Assembly: GCA_038562165.1 (NCBI GenBank)
Contig: JBCFAO010000019.1
Coordinates: forward strand, 1-64,000
Length of the DNA: 64,000 nucleotides
Direction of reading: 5' to 3'
Origin: WRMS01 sp038562165
GTDB lineage: Bacteria > Bacillota > Peptococcia > DRI-13 > UBA5745
Position 1 is the first letter of the stretch. Each line of letters starts with the position of its first letter. The notes beneath the pieces are model-generated. The model did not search any database, was not told the origin of the DNA, and saw only the letters and a program-made list of their open reading frames with translations. The position numbers and the translations under genes were made by a program. Shown piece after piece: positions 25,885 to 34,715 of this stretch.

Positions 25885-26508
25885 ATGTTGTATCAATTTG
25901 TCTATCACGTTGTGGCACCATGGATCGTCGGCCCTTTTCTCAAGCTGTTTAACCGGGTAGAGGTCAAGGGTCTGGATCGCATTCCGGCCCAGGGGCCGGC
26001 AGTGATCATCGGCAACCATATCAGTCTATGGGATCCTATTTATTTGTACTGTTTGATTCGCCGGCACAGCTATTTCATGGCCAAAGCGGAGCTCTTCGAT
26101 ATACCGGTCATTGGTTTTCTTTTGCGCCGTATCAATGTTTTTCCCGTCAAACGCAACAGCCTTGACCGCCAAGCGCTGAAAAAAGCTGCGCAAGTCTTAG
26201 AGCAAGGCCACCTGCTGGTAATTTTTCCCGAGGGCAGCCGCAGCAAGACGGGAGAGCTGCAGCCTTTTAAGCAAGGAGCCGCCCTTTTTGCCCACCGGGC
26301 AGGAGCCGCCGTTGTCCCTGTATTATTTGAGAATACAACAAAAACTTTTCCCAGAGCCATTGGCCAAAAAATCCGAATTATTTGCGGCGATCCTTTAGAT
26401 CTTACGGAATTTCAAGGCAGAAAAAGCGATGCCGCTTTATTGGACGACATGACGGACAGATTCCGTCAAGGCATCGTTAGTCTGCAAAAGGAGGCGTCCC
26501 AGGCTTGA
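25885..26508 (+). CDS. plsC: 1-acyl-sn-glycerol-3-phosphate acyltransferase
   Basis: Adds the second acyl chain in phosphatidic acid synthesis, at the inner membrane face. Seen: Hx4D motif GNHISLWDP, the second block RINVFPVKR, and FPEGSRSKTGELQPFKQGA, the glycerol-phosphate site. About 207 aa. ATG 25885 is preferred because GGAG lies 9 nt ahead; ATG 25870 has no ribosome site. The stop overlaps the TTG start of the ispH fusion (TTGA). Order cmk-plsC-ispH/rpsA is typical of Clostridia. Confidence 0.95.
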   Translation: MLYQFVYHVVAPWIVGPFLKLFNRVEVKGLDRIPAQGPAVIIGNHISLWDPIYLYCLIRRHSYFMAKAELFDIPVIGFLLRRINVFPVKRNSLDRQALKKAAQVLEQGHLLVIFPEGSRSKTGELQPFKQGAALFAHRAGAAVVPVLFENTTKTFPRAIGQKIRIICGDPLDLTEFQGRKSDAALLDDMTDRFRQGIVSLQKEASQA

Positions 26509-28658
26509 GGGAGGGAAAGAACCCCCATCAGGGGATAGAGGTTATTTTAGCCGGCAAATCCGGTATGTGCTTTGGCGTCAAGCGGGCTTTGGATTTAGCC
26601 CGGCAGACCGGCGCCCCGGGTGAAACTGGCGAGCCTCAGGACAACAAACCCAGGGCCTGGGTGCTGGGTCAATTGGTTCACAACCGGCAAGTATCTGACT
26701 GGCTCGCCCGTCAAGGCATTAAGGAGATCGGCAGTACAGAGCTGAAAGACCATGAAGCCGGCGGTATATACATTGTACCCAGCCATGGCAAAGGGCCTCT
26801 TATCTATGATATAATAGAGAAAAAAGGCGGCACCCTTGTAGACGCTACTTGCCCCTTTGTAAGCCAGGCCTTAAAAAAGGCTAAAAGCCTCCAGGCAGAG
26901 GATTATTTTCTGCTGATTTACGGCGATCCCGGCCACGAGGAAGTCATTGGCTACCAGGAATGGCTGGGTGAGGGTTGCCGGGTGGTTAAGGATTTTGAGA
27001 CGGAAATGCAAGACTTTCCACTGCCTTCAAGGTTGGCCGTCATGGCTCAAACCACAGCAAATCAAGCAGAGTTCAGCAGGTTTATCGATTGGTTACACGA
27101 AAAAGGCTATCAGCCCTTAGTATTAGATACAATTTGCAGCGCCACAAAGGAGCGGCGGGAAGCAGCAGAAAATCTGGCCGCCCGGGTGGATGCTATGGTG
27201 GTGATCGGTGGCAAAAATAGTGCCAATACAAAAAATTTAGCGGCATACTGTCAAAAACTGACGCCAACCTTTCTGATCGAGACGAAAGAAGACATCGATC
27301 CGTCATGGTTTGCGGGGATAAAATCTATAGGGATCACCGCAGGGGCTTCTACCCCTGAGTGGATAATCAAGGAGGTTGTTGAGATGATGGAAGAGTTCAA
27401 AGACCAGGAGCAAGTGCAAGAGCAGACGGTGGCTGCTCAGGAGAACGAAACAGATCACGAGGTGGAGGCAAATTTCTCCGACATGGAAGCGGAAATGGGC
27501 TGCCTGGAATTCCATCCCGGTGATGTAGTTAAAGGAACTGTGGTTAAAGTCTCTCCCGATGAAGTACTGGTGGATATCGGTTATAAGTCGGAGGGAATCA
27601 TTCCTGCCTTTGAGCTTGCTTTCACCAAAGTTGACCCCCAAACGGTAGCTAAAGTAGGGGATGAAATCAGTGTTGAAGTGGTGAAGGAAGACCGGGAAGG
27701 CAATGTCATCCTTTCCCGTAAAAATGCATTATTTGAAGAGCGGATTAATGCTCTTGAAGAGGCTTTCGAAAAAGGCGAACCGGTTACAGCCACGGTTATT
27801 GATGTAGTTAAAGGCGGCCTGCTGGTAGATGTGGGTATGAGGGGCTTTGTTCCTGCGTCCCATGTTGAACGGGGCTTTGTGAAGGATCTCAGCGAGTACC
27901 TGAAACAGACTCTGGATTTCAAGATTCTGGAGTTGAACCGCCAGGGCCGCAAGGTAATTTTATCCCGGAAAGCTCTGCTGGAAGAAGAGTATCAGAAAGT
28001 CAAAGAGAGCTTCTGGAGTACTATTGAAGAAGGCCAGACCAGAAAAGGCATCGTGAAGCGGCTGACGGATTTCGGCGCTTTTGTGGATATCGGCGGCTGC
28101 GACGGTCTTCTCCACGTATCAGAAATGGGCTGGGGCAAAGTTGCCAAACCTGCCGATGTAGTGGCCATCAATGACGAAATCGAAGTCTACATCTTAAAAG
28201 TAGACCGGGAAAAAGAAAAAATCTCCCTCAGCCTGAAAAAGCTTATTCCCAATCCTTGGGATCTGGCTTCCGAGAAGTATCAGGTGGGCGGCACCTATAC
28301 CGGTAAGGTAATGCGGGGCGCTTCCTTTGGTGCTTTCATTCAATTGGAGCCCAATCTGGAAGGTTTGGCCCACATCTCCCAGTTGGCCAGATTCCGTGTC
28401 AACAAGGTAGAAGATGTGCTTACCGAAGGCATGGAGATTCCCGTCAAGATTCTGGACATCAATCTGGAGAAGAAGCGGATCAGCTTAAGCGTTAAGGAAG
28501 CTATCGACCTGCCTAAGCTGACGAAAGACGAAGTCCAGGAAGAAGAAAAAGCCGCCCCGGCCGCCGCCAGCGTTGCCGCTGAAGCAGCTCCGGAGCAAGC
28601 AGAGACGAAAGAGGATGAGACCCAGGCGGATGCCGTCAATGAAGCCATTGAAGAATAA
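26505..28658 (+). CDS. ispH: IspH - ribosomal protein S1 (RpsA-like) fusion
   Basis: A 717-aa bifunctional protein. Residues about 10-290 are HMBPP reductase, the last step of the MEP isoprenoid pathway, with the [4Fe-4S] cysteines in GMCFGVKRA, ATCPFVSQA and TICSATKERR. Residues about 330-665 hold four S1 RNA-binding repeats (for example GDVVKGTVVKVSPDEVLVDI and GIVKRLTDFGAFVDIGG). The C-terminal 45 residues are acidic and alanine-rich. Fused ispH-rpsA genes are known in Clostridia, so this is a lineage marker, not a local accident. TTG start with AAAGGAGG 10 nt ahead, overlapping the plsC stop. Confidence 0.95.
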   Translation: MREGKNPHQGIEVILAGKSGMCFGVKRALDLARQTGAPGETGEPQDNKPRAWVLGQLVHNRQVSDWLARQGIKEIGSTELKDHEAGGIYIVPSHGKGPLIYDIIEKKGGTLVDATCPFVSQALKKAKSLQAEDYFLLIYGDPGHEEVIGYQEWLGEGCRVVKDFETEMQDFPLPSRLAVMAQTTANQAEFSRFIDWLHEKGYQPLVLDTICSATKERREAAENLAARVDAMVVIGGKNSANTKNLAAYCQKLTPTFLIETKEDIDPSWFAGIKSIGITAGASTPEWIIKEVVEMMEEFKDQEQVQEQTVAAQENETDHEVEANFSDMEAEMGCLEFHPGDVVKGTVVKVSPDEVLVDIGYKSEGIIPAFELAFTKVDPQTVAKVGDEISVEVVKEDREGNVILSRKNALFEERINALEEAFEKGEPVTATVIDVVKGGLLVDVGMRGFVPASHVERGFVKDLSEYLKQTLDFKILELNRQGRKVILSRKALLEEEYQKVKESFWSTIEEGQTRKGIVKRLTDFGAFVDIGGCDGLLHVSEMGWGKVAKPADVVAINDEIEVYILKVDREKEKISLSLKKLIPNPWDLASEKYQVGGTYTGKVMRGASFGAFIQLEPNLEGLAHISQLARFRVNKVEDVLTEGMEIPVKILDINLEKKRISLSVKEAIDLPKLTKDEVQEEEKAAPAAASVAAEAAPEQAETKEDETQADAVNEAIEE

Positions 28659-28714
28659 GCCGTCAGATAACCGTGAAATAAAAAGGCCCTAACGAAACAA
28701 CGGTTTTTTATTGT

Positions 28715-28746
28715 CGAATCCCTTGGCAGCTTTGTCAAGGGATTCG
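28715..28746 (+). other. 11-bp hairpin containing a ribosome site
   Basis: CGAATCCCTTG (28715-28725) pairs with CAAGGGATTCG (28736-28746). The 3' arm holds AAGGG, a possible Shine-Dalgarno for ATG 28749. It may be a terminator remnant after the ispH fusion or a structure limiting translation from that ATG. Confidence 0.45.
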
Positions 28747-28748
28747 TT

Positions 28749-29612
28749 ATGAAAGAAGCAGTCTGCCGGATTCGTTTTGGCAGTATCAGAAAGGCGGTAA
28801 ACAAAATGCAGGGATCCCCAACGGCGGCGGCGGCCGGCCCCTTCCTTGAACCGGCCATTTTGCCGGCAACTTTTAATGAGGACGGATCAATCCAATGCCG
28901 TCTGGTCATCTTTGATCTGGACGGCACCATTGTAGACTCCGGTCCCGGCATTAAAAACAGCATCAGCAAAGCTATCGGCAAGATGGGACTGCCGGCTAAA
29001 TCAGAAGATGAACTGAACAGTTTTATTGGGCCTCCCCTGCGGGTTTCCTTTCAAAAGGAATTTGGCCTGACTACAGACAAAGCCGAAGAGGTCCTCCATT
29101 GCTACCGGATGTTTTATTACCAGCAGGGCATTTATGAGGCTATGGTATACGACGGTATTCCGGAACTGCTCCGGGAGCTTCGGGATAAAGGTTATTTGCT
29201 GGCTGTCGGTACATCCAAGCCTTGGGTATTAGCCCACCGGGTGCTGAGCTACTTTGGTCTCCGCCAGTATTTTGATACGGTTTTCGGTTGCTATATAGAC
29301 GGGCGTTTAGACAGCAAAGCTTTGGTACTGCAGGCTTTAGTGGAGCATTATTCCGGCAAAAAATTGCTGTCGGCGGGCCGGCAAAGGGGACAAAAAGACA
29401 GAGCCTCATCCCTGTCTGGTTCTCCGGCAGCAACGGGAACCGGAATGAAAGCAGTAATGATCGGCGACCGCTTTTATGATGTGGTCGGAGCCAAGACCTG
29501 GGCTTTACCTACCATCGGCGTGACCTATGGCTATGGTACCGCTCAAGAGCTGCAGGAGGCAGGAGCGGCCCTGGTTGTGAATCACCCTAAAGAGATAGGA
29601 GCCAGACTGTAA
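28749..29612 (+). CDS. HAD family hydrolase, phosphoglycolate phosphatase-like
   Basis: A haloacid-dehalogenase-type phosphatase of up to 287 aa. Seen: motif I FDLDGTIVDSG at about residue 55-65, a helical cap, motif II VGTSKPW, and the C-terminal acidic motif MIGDRFYDVVGA. Two oddities: a 50-residue N-terminal extension of no known domain, and a 25-residue Ser/Gly/Arg-rich insert just before motif IV. ATG 28806, with AAGGCGG 8-9 nt ahead, is an equally good or better start than 28749, whose ribosome site is buried in a hairpin. Substrate is not predictable. Confidence 0.85.
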   Translation: MKEAVCRIRFGSIRKAVNKMQGSPTAAAAGPFLEPAILPATFNEDGSIQCRLVIFDLDGTIVDSGPGIKNSISKAIGKMGLPAKSEDELNSFIGPPLRVSFQKEFGLTTDKAEEVLHCYRMFYYQQGIYEAMVYDGIPELLRELRDKGYLLAVGTSKPWVLAHRVLSYFGLRQYFDTVFGCYIDGRLDSKALVLQALVEHYSGKKLLSAGRQRGQKDRASSLSGSPAATGTGMKAVMIGDRFYDVVGAKTWALPTIGVTYGYGTAQELQEAGAALVVNHPKEIGARL

Positions 29613-29614
29613 TT

Positions 29615-31564
29615 ATGGCCTTTATATTGGAAGCGGACCAGCTAACAAAATATTTTGGCGCCACTGGCATTTTTGACCAGGTACGCCTGGCTTTGGAAGA
29701 TGGAGAGAAGGCCGGGCTGGTGGGGGCAAACGGCGCCGGCAAAACCACTCTCCTCAATTGCTTAGCCGGCCGGGAGCCGGTGGAGGGGGGCTTTGTCCGG
29801 CTTAAACCCTATGCTTCCATCGGCTTTTTGGAGCAAACTCTGGAAATGGCTCCGGAAGATACTTTATTGTCATCGATAATGGCTGTTTTTGCCGATGTTT
29901 TCGAACAGCGAAAGCGTTTGGCGGATTTGGAAGCCGCCATGAGCCAGGTTCAGGGCGAGGAGCTGCAGCGAATTTTATCCCGTTACGGCAACGAGCGGGA
30001 GCAATATGAGCGTTCCGGCGGTTTTGCCTGCGAAAGCCAGGTGCGGCGGGTGCTCATTGGTCTGGGCTTTACGGAAGAACAATTTAACCGCAATTTTACC
30101 AGCTTCAGCGGCGGCGAAAAAACCCGAATCGGCCTGGCCAGAATACTGGTCAGAGAGCATCCCTTGCTGTTTTTGGACGAACCCACCAACCATCTGGATT
30201 TGACTTCCGTCGAATGGCTGGAGGGCTATTTGAAGACCTATCCCGGAGCATTGCTGATCATCTCCCATGACCGCTATTTTCTGGACAAAGTAACGGAAAC
30301 CACCTTTGATTTAGAAAATGGCCGGCTGAAGCGGTACAAAGGCGGTTATAGCCGCTACGCACTGCAAAAGGAAGAGGAGACTAAGGCCCAGGCCAGAGCT
30401 TACGATAAGCAGCAAAAGGAAATCCAGGAGACGGAAGCCTATATCCGGCGATTTAAAGCCGGCATCAAATCAAAACAGGCCCGGGGCCGGCAAACCCGGC
30501 TTGACCGTTTGGCCAGGCTGGAAAAACCGGGCCAGCTTTCCGTAATGAATATGGGGCCGGCCGGTATTGATGGGCGAACAGGGGAAAAGGTGCTGGTTCT
30601 TGACCAGCTTAGCTACAGTTATCCCGGCAAACAATTGTTCGTACAGTTAAATGCCGAAATTCGCTATGGCGAACGGGTAGCTCTTCTAGGCCCCAATGGC
30701 GCCGGTAAAACCACCATCCTGAGGCTGATCATGGGCCAGCTAAAGCCCGAAAAGGGCGGAGTTTACCTGGGCTCCGGCGTAAAACCGGCCTATTTTGATC
30801 AGGAACACCAAAATCTCAACTCCTCCAATACGGTATTTCAGGAGATCCTCAACCAATATGACCTGACCGTAGAAGAGACGAAAGCCTATTTAGCCCGTTT
30901 TCTCTTTACCGCCGAGGAATGGGATAAGGAAATCAATAAGCTCAGCGGCGGCGAACAGGGACGCTTATCTCTGCTGAAGCTAACTCTTGAAAAAGGCAAC
31001 TTTCTGATCCTTGACGAGCCCACCAATCACTTGGATATTCAATCGAGAGAAGTAATGGAGGAGTACCTGGCCGATTATCCCGGTACCCTTTTAATGGTTT
31101 CCCATGACCGCTATTTCCTGGATGCTTTGGCAGAACGGGTTTTGGAGCTGACGCCGGAAGGCCTGGTTTCCTACCCCGGCAACTACTCCGATTACCGGGA
31201 ATGGAAGGACCGCAAAGAAAGGGAAGAGCGGCGAACAAAAGAACAAAAATCCTCATCCGAACAGACGTTCTCGCAGAAGAACAATAGCCCTGGCAGCCCT
31301 AAAAACAACCAAAACAAATCCTTAGACCGTTATGCCAAAGCCAGATTGCGGCAACGCCTGCAGGAGTTGGAAAAGGAAATCAGTGAGCTGGAATCCGAGG
31401 AAGCCGCCACAACAGCAGCTTTAAGCAATCCGGACACATATAACGATAGCGACGCCAATACATTGGTGAGCCAGCTTAATCAGCGCTTGCAGGCCATTCA
31501 GGAGCGTTTGCCCGCTGCTTATCAGGAATGGGAAGAAGCCGGCAGCCAATTGGAAGAGGCTTAA
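29615..31564 (+). CDS. ABC-F family ATP-binding protein
   Basis: A soluble twin-ATPase of 649 aa that should act on ribosomes rather than in transport. Seen: first cassette with Walker A GANGAGKTT, signature FSGGEKTRIGLARIL and LLFLDEPTNHLDL; a charged linker at about 240-300; second cassette with GPNGAGKTTILRL, LSGGEQGRLSLLKL and FLILDEPTNHLDI; then a lysine-rich region and a C-terminal coiled coil from about 575. No membrane segments. Of the Uup/YdiF-like group; a specific subfamily or antibiotic target cannot be assigned. It starts 2 nt after the HAD gene stop. Confidence 0.93.
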   Translation: MAFILEADQLTKYFGATGIFDQVRLALEDGEKAGLVGANGAGKTTLLNCLAGREPVEGGFVRLKPYASIGFLEQTLEMAPEDTLLSSIMAVFADVFEQRKRLADLEAAMSQVQGEELQRILSRYGNEREQYERSGGFACESQVRRVLIGLGFTEEQFNRNFTSFSGGEKTRIGLARILVREHPLLFLDEPTNHLDLTSVEWLEGYLKTYPGALLIISHDRYFLDKVTETTFDLENGRLKRYKGGYSRYALQKEEETKAQARAYDKQQKEIQETEAYIRRFKAGIKSKQARGRQTRLDRLARLEKPGQLSVMNMGPAGIDGRTGEKVLVLDQLSYSYPGKQLFVQLNAEIRYGERVALLGPNGAGKTTILRLIMGQLKPEKGGVYLGSGVKPAYFDQEHQNLNSSNTVFQEILNQYDLTVEETKAYLARFLFTAEEWDKEINKLSGGEQGRLSLLKLTLEKGNFLILDEPTNHLDIQSREVMEEYLADYPGTLLMVSHDRYFLDALAERVLELTPEGLVSYPGNYSDYREWKDRKEREERRTKEQKSSSEQTFSQKNNSPGSPKNNQNKSLDRYAKARLRQRLQELEKEISELESEEAATTAALSNPDTYNDSDANTLVSQLNQRLQAIQERLPAAYQEWEEAGSQLEEA

Positions 31565-31716
31565 AGGGGAGGGGTTCAAAAGAACCTGGCTTACCCCTTA
31601 AGCATTCTACTTTACAAAACGCTTATTATCGGAAGTAGTAGAGGCAAAATAAATAAAGCAGATTCATCAGTCGTAATATTTCGATTTATGAGGTATAATT
31701 TGATCAGGTGATTAAT

Positions 31717-32400
31717 ATGACGAATTACGATATGCTGCCTTCCCATCTGCAGGCTATCTTACTCTTCATCCAACAATATATTGAAGATAATGGCTATGCT
31801 CCCTCTGTCCGGGAAATCGGCAAGGCCAGAAACATCTCCTCCAGCTCCACCGTCCATGGTTATCTCAAGCGTTTGGAGGAATCGGGATTGTTGCGCCGTG
31901 ATGCCGCTAAACCCCGGGCTATGGTTGTACAAATGGACAACTTGGAAAAGCCCTCAGGTGATAAATTACCTGAAGACTCTTTTGAACCCTTTATAGGGCA
32001 TTCTGAGAAGCCGTTTTTTGATGAGAGTTTCAAAAAATTACCCTTTGTTCCCTTTAACGGCATTTCTGGTCCTGATGAGGATTTTTGTCTGGTTCCTGCC
32101 GCCGGTCTGGACGATGATGATTACTTTTTAACCCGGATGCCTGATGACACCATGCACAACCGTCAATTATCTGCCGGAGATCTGCTGATCATCCGCCGGC
32201 AGAGTTCGGCAAACAACAGCGATATCATTTTAGGGCGATTAGGTGACGAAGCTTTCATACGCATCTACTCAAAAGGACTCAAGCAGGTTCGTTTGCAAGC
32301 CGAGCCTGACGATACCCAGGAGCCTATTGAAGCTATAACGGTCAATGCTGATGAGCTGGAGATTTTGGGCAAGGTTGTGGGCTTTATTCATATGCTCTGA
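31717..32400 (+). CDS. LexA-like repressor lacking the protease dyad
   Basis: A 227-aa protein with the LexA layout: N-terminal winged helix (LPSHLQAILLFIQQYIEDNG, APSVREIGKA, SSSSTVHGYLKRLEESG) and a C-terminal peptidase S24-like fold. Where LexA has GDSM with the nucleophilic Ser, this has DDTM (Thr145), and where LexA has EATVK it has EAFIR (Arg182 for the general-base Lys). The Ala-Gly cleavage segment is also absent (VPFNGISGPDED). Self-cleavage in the SOS response is therefore unlikely. ATG 31717 has CAGGTGATT ahead. A TATAAT at 31694-31699 with a weak TCGTAA -35 may be its promoter. No GAACnnnnGTTC box was seen nearby. Confidence 0.85.
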   Translation: MTNYDMLPSHLQAILLFIQQYIEDNGYAPSVREIGKARNISSSSTVHGYLKRLEESGLLRRDAAKPRAMVVQMDNLEKPSGDKLPEDSFEPFIGHSEKPFFDESFKKLPFVPFNGISGPDEDFCLVPAAGLDDDDYFLTRMPDDTMHNRQLSAGDLLIIRRQSSANNSDIILGRLGDEAFIRIYSKGLKQVRLQAEPDDTQEPIEAITVNADELEILGKVVGFIHML

Positions 32401-32455
32401 CAACTTCCGATAACTTTTAAAGCCCTCTCCCTTCCCTTCTTAGACTAATGATCGC

Positions 32456-32502
32456 AAAAATGAAGCACCAGCTGCTGTAAAAGCAACCGGTGCTTCATTT
32501 TT
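32456..32502. terminator. Bidirectional terminator
   Basis: AAAAATGAAGCACC (32456-32469) and GGTGCTTCATTTTT (32489-32502). It lies between the convergent LexA-like gene and the Nif3-like operon and has T runs in both directions. Confidence 0.9.
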
Positions 32503-32545
32503 AGGGACTTAAGGGACCATTCTGAGAGGTGGGAATCTATCCAGG

Positions 32546-33553
32546 TTATTTGCGTTTCAAATAAGTGGTGGACATGTCTTCGGCATAATCCCGGATTCCC
32601 TGGGAGCCGCACTTCTCTAAAGGAATGCTGGTTACTCTTTCCCGGAAGATCACTACTTCCGCTTCCGGCAGATGTTTTTTGATGGCATTGGCCATAGGCA
32701 TACCATTTTCAAAAATCTCCAGAGCATGGGAGTTGCCGCATACAAAATTCAAACCTAATTCCTCTGCTTTGGCAATTAATTCATGGCCCGGATAAACCCG
32801 GCTAATGGTGGCCAGTAGTGTGTCTACATCCGGATAATTGCTGACTAAACGCTCCAAGTGCTTAGCCGTAAAGCCGGTATGGGGGAACATGTGGATTACC
32901 TTTTTCATGGCATTTTCCGGCTTGCCCACTAAAATCTTGCAGCGGGCGGCAATGCTGGTTTCTTCGATATCCTCGCATTTGCGGATCCTCTTCTCGGCAG
33001 CCAGCATTTCTAAATCTTCGTCAACATTCATAAGCTGATCCAACCGGCTCATCATATCCCCTACCGTATTAATTTCCGGCAATACATCGCCAACATAGAC
33101 GATGTTGCCGGGAATGCCGTCATAAGCCACCGTGGCAAAATGGGGCTTGTGACCATGGAGCCAGGGCAGACCGGGATGCATGCCATGGAAAGCTTCGTGA
33201 AGCTCAAAAGCAGCCAGTTTATAGGTACCCAGGTAATATTTGATCAGCACGCCGCCGGAGTTGGCAGCATCGGCGATGGGATGATGGGTAACAATGGCAT
33301 TAACGCCGGTGGCTGCGGCCAGCTCGATGGCGCTTTCCGTCATGGTCATCATTACAGCGATCTTTTTCACTTCCATATCCGGATCGCCCCAGACCAAACC
33401 GGGGGTTTCCGTAACAGCTTTACCGGGAATATTGGAGCTCTTAGTTACAACATAAGGGTTTTTGCCGCTGCAGGCGTCACCAGGTGTCATAATACAACGG
33501 CCATTGGTCAGATCATCTAAAGCCTGCAATACGTCTTTTACGCGGTAGGTCAT
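32546..33553 (-). CDS. Nif3-like dinuclear metal protein, copy B
   Basis: A 335-aa protein, second of a tandem pair. Seen: N-terminal VTHHPIAD, matching the metal-binding His-His of the Nif3/YqfO/YbgI family, a histidine-dense stretch (HEAFHGMHPGLPWLHGHKPH, about residue 118-137), and CGNSHALEIFENG near the C-terminus, resembling the second metal site (HxxE here, Hx3E in the family). Family function is unsettled. By eye about two thirds or more identical to the upstream copy. ATG with AAAGGAGAGAAGATA upstream; 22-nt gap to copy A, so one transcript. Nif3 assignment is by motif; a different metallohydrolase is possible. Confidence 0.65.
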   Translation of the reverse strand: MTYRVKDVLQALDDLTNGRCIMTPGDACSGKNPYVVTKSSNIPGKAVTETPGLVWGDPDMEVKKIAVMMTMTESAIELAAATGVNAIVTHHPIADAANSGGVLIKYYLGTYKLAAFELHEAFHGMHPGLPWLHGHKPHFATVAYDGIPGNIVYVGDVLPEINTVGDMMSRLDQLMNVDEDLEMLAAEKRIRKCEDIEETSIAARCKILVGKPENAMKKVIHMFPHTGFTAKHLERLVSNYPDVDTLLATISRVYPGHELIAKAEELGLNFVCGNSHALEIFENGMPMANAIKKHLPEAEVVIFRERVTSIPLEKCGSQGIRDYAEDMSTTYLKRK

Positions 33554-33575
33554 TATCTTCTCTCCTTTAGGGTTA

Positions 33576-34583
33576 TTATTTTCGTTTTAAATAAGTGCCG
33601 GCAATATTTTGGCCATAAGCTCTGATTTCCGGCGATCCGATTGCCGCCAGGGGAATGCTGGCCATTCTTTCCCGGAAGATCACTACTTCCGCTTCCGGCA
33701 GGTGGTTTTGAATAGCCTGAGCCAAAGGTACGCCGTTTTCAAAAATCTCCATGGCATGGGAGTTGCCGCAGATAAAATTGAGACCTAACTCTTCAGCTTT
33801 AGCAATCAGCTCATGACCCGGATAGACCCGGCTGATGGAGGCCAATATGGTATCGATTTTAGGATGCTCCGCCAGTAATTGCTCCAGATGCTTCACATTA
33901 AATCCGGTATGAGGGTGAATATGGGCAATATGCTTAACGGGATTCTCCCTCTTGCCCAAATAAATTTTAGCGCCGACTTTAATGCTGGTCTCTTCCAACT
34001 CCGGGCAATTACGGATCTGGCGCTCCATCGCCAATACCTTTTCGTCTTCCGCCCGGTTAATCAGCAAGTTCAACCGGTCAATGAGATCGCCTACATTGGA
34101 GATTTCCGGCAAGACCTCACCCACATTGACCACACAACCCTGAATACCGCCTACAGCAATATTAGTGTAATAAGGCTTATGTCCGTGGAGCCAGGGAATA
34201 CCGGGGTGAAGGCCGTGGAAAGCTTCGTGGAGCTCAAAAAGGGCTAAATTATATAGATTGAGATAGACATTAAAGAGAACGCCACCGGAGTTGGTAGCTT
34301 CGGCAACAGGATGGTGGGTAACAATAGCATCTACTCCTGTCCCCCCTGCCAATTCGATGGCACTTTCCGTCAGAGTCATCATAACAGCAATCTTCTTGAT
34401 TTCTTTTTCAGGATCACCCCAGACTAAGCCAGGCAGTTCCGTAATCGCTTTGCCGGGGATATTGGAGGTCTTGCTTACTACAAAAGGATTCTTTCCTGAA
34501 GACCAATCTGCCGGGGTTTTTACACAACGGCCATTCGTAATATCGTCTAAGGCATTCAAAAGATCTTTAACGTAATAGGTCAT
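33576..34583 (-). CDS. Nif3-like dinuclear metal protein, copy A
   Basis: A 335-aa paralogue of the following gene, of identical length and ungapped by eye. It keeps every candidate metal motif (VTHHPVAE, HEAFHGLHPGIPWLHGHKPY, CGNSHAMEIFENG), so both copies are likely functional. Both also share NIPGKA and GLVWGDP segments near residue 40-60, not part of the classic Nif3 signature as I know it. ATG with GGAAGGAGGGTAATAAAGC. The Gate-domain permease gene lies 132 nt upstream on the same strand, suggesting the pair acts on, or is controlled by, the transported molecule. Confidence 0.65.
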   Translation of the reverse strand: MTYYVKDLLNALDDITNGRCVKTPADWSSGKNPFVVSKTSNIPGKAITELPGLVWGDPEKEIKKIAVMMTLTESAIELAGGTGVDAIVTHHPVAEATNSGGVLFNVYLNLYNLALFELHEAFHGLHPGIPWLHGHKPYYTNIAVGGIQGCVVNVGEVLPEISNVGDLIDRLNLLINRAEDEKVLAMERQIRNCPELEETSIKVGAKIYLGKRENPVKHIAHIHPHTGFNVKHLEQLLAEHPKIDTILASISRVYPGHELIAKAEELGLNFICGNSHAMEIFENGVPLAQAIQNHLPEAEVVIFRERMASIPLAAIGSPEIRAYGQNIAGTYLKRK

Positions 34584-34715
34584 GCTTTATTACCCTCCTT
34601 CCGGTTAAAAGGGCCCATGAAAAATGTTAAAACCTGCGGGGGCAGGACAGCGGTTCAATTAAAGATGGAAATCATGAAAACTATAACTCTAGGCATTGAA
34701 AAAACCTTAGATAGA

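Noticed and set aside
31563..31600. Hairpin AAGGGG...GGTTC/GAACC...CCCCTT after the ABC-F gene
   Set aside because: Could be a terminator, but the stem is interrupted and no T tract follows, so it is not listed as one.
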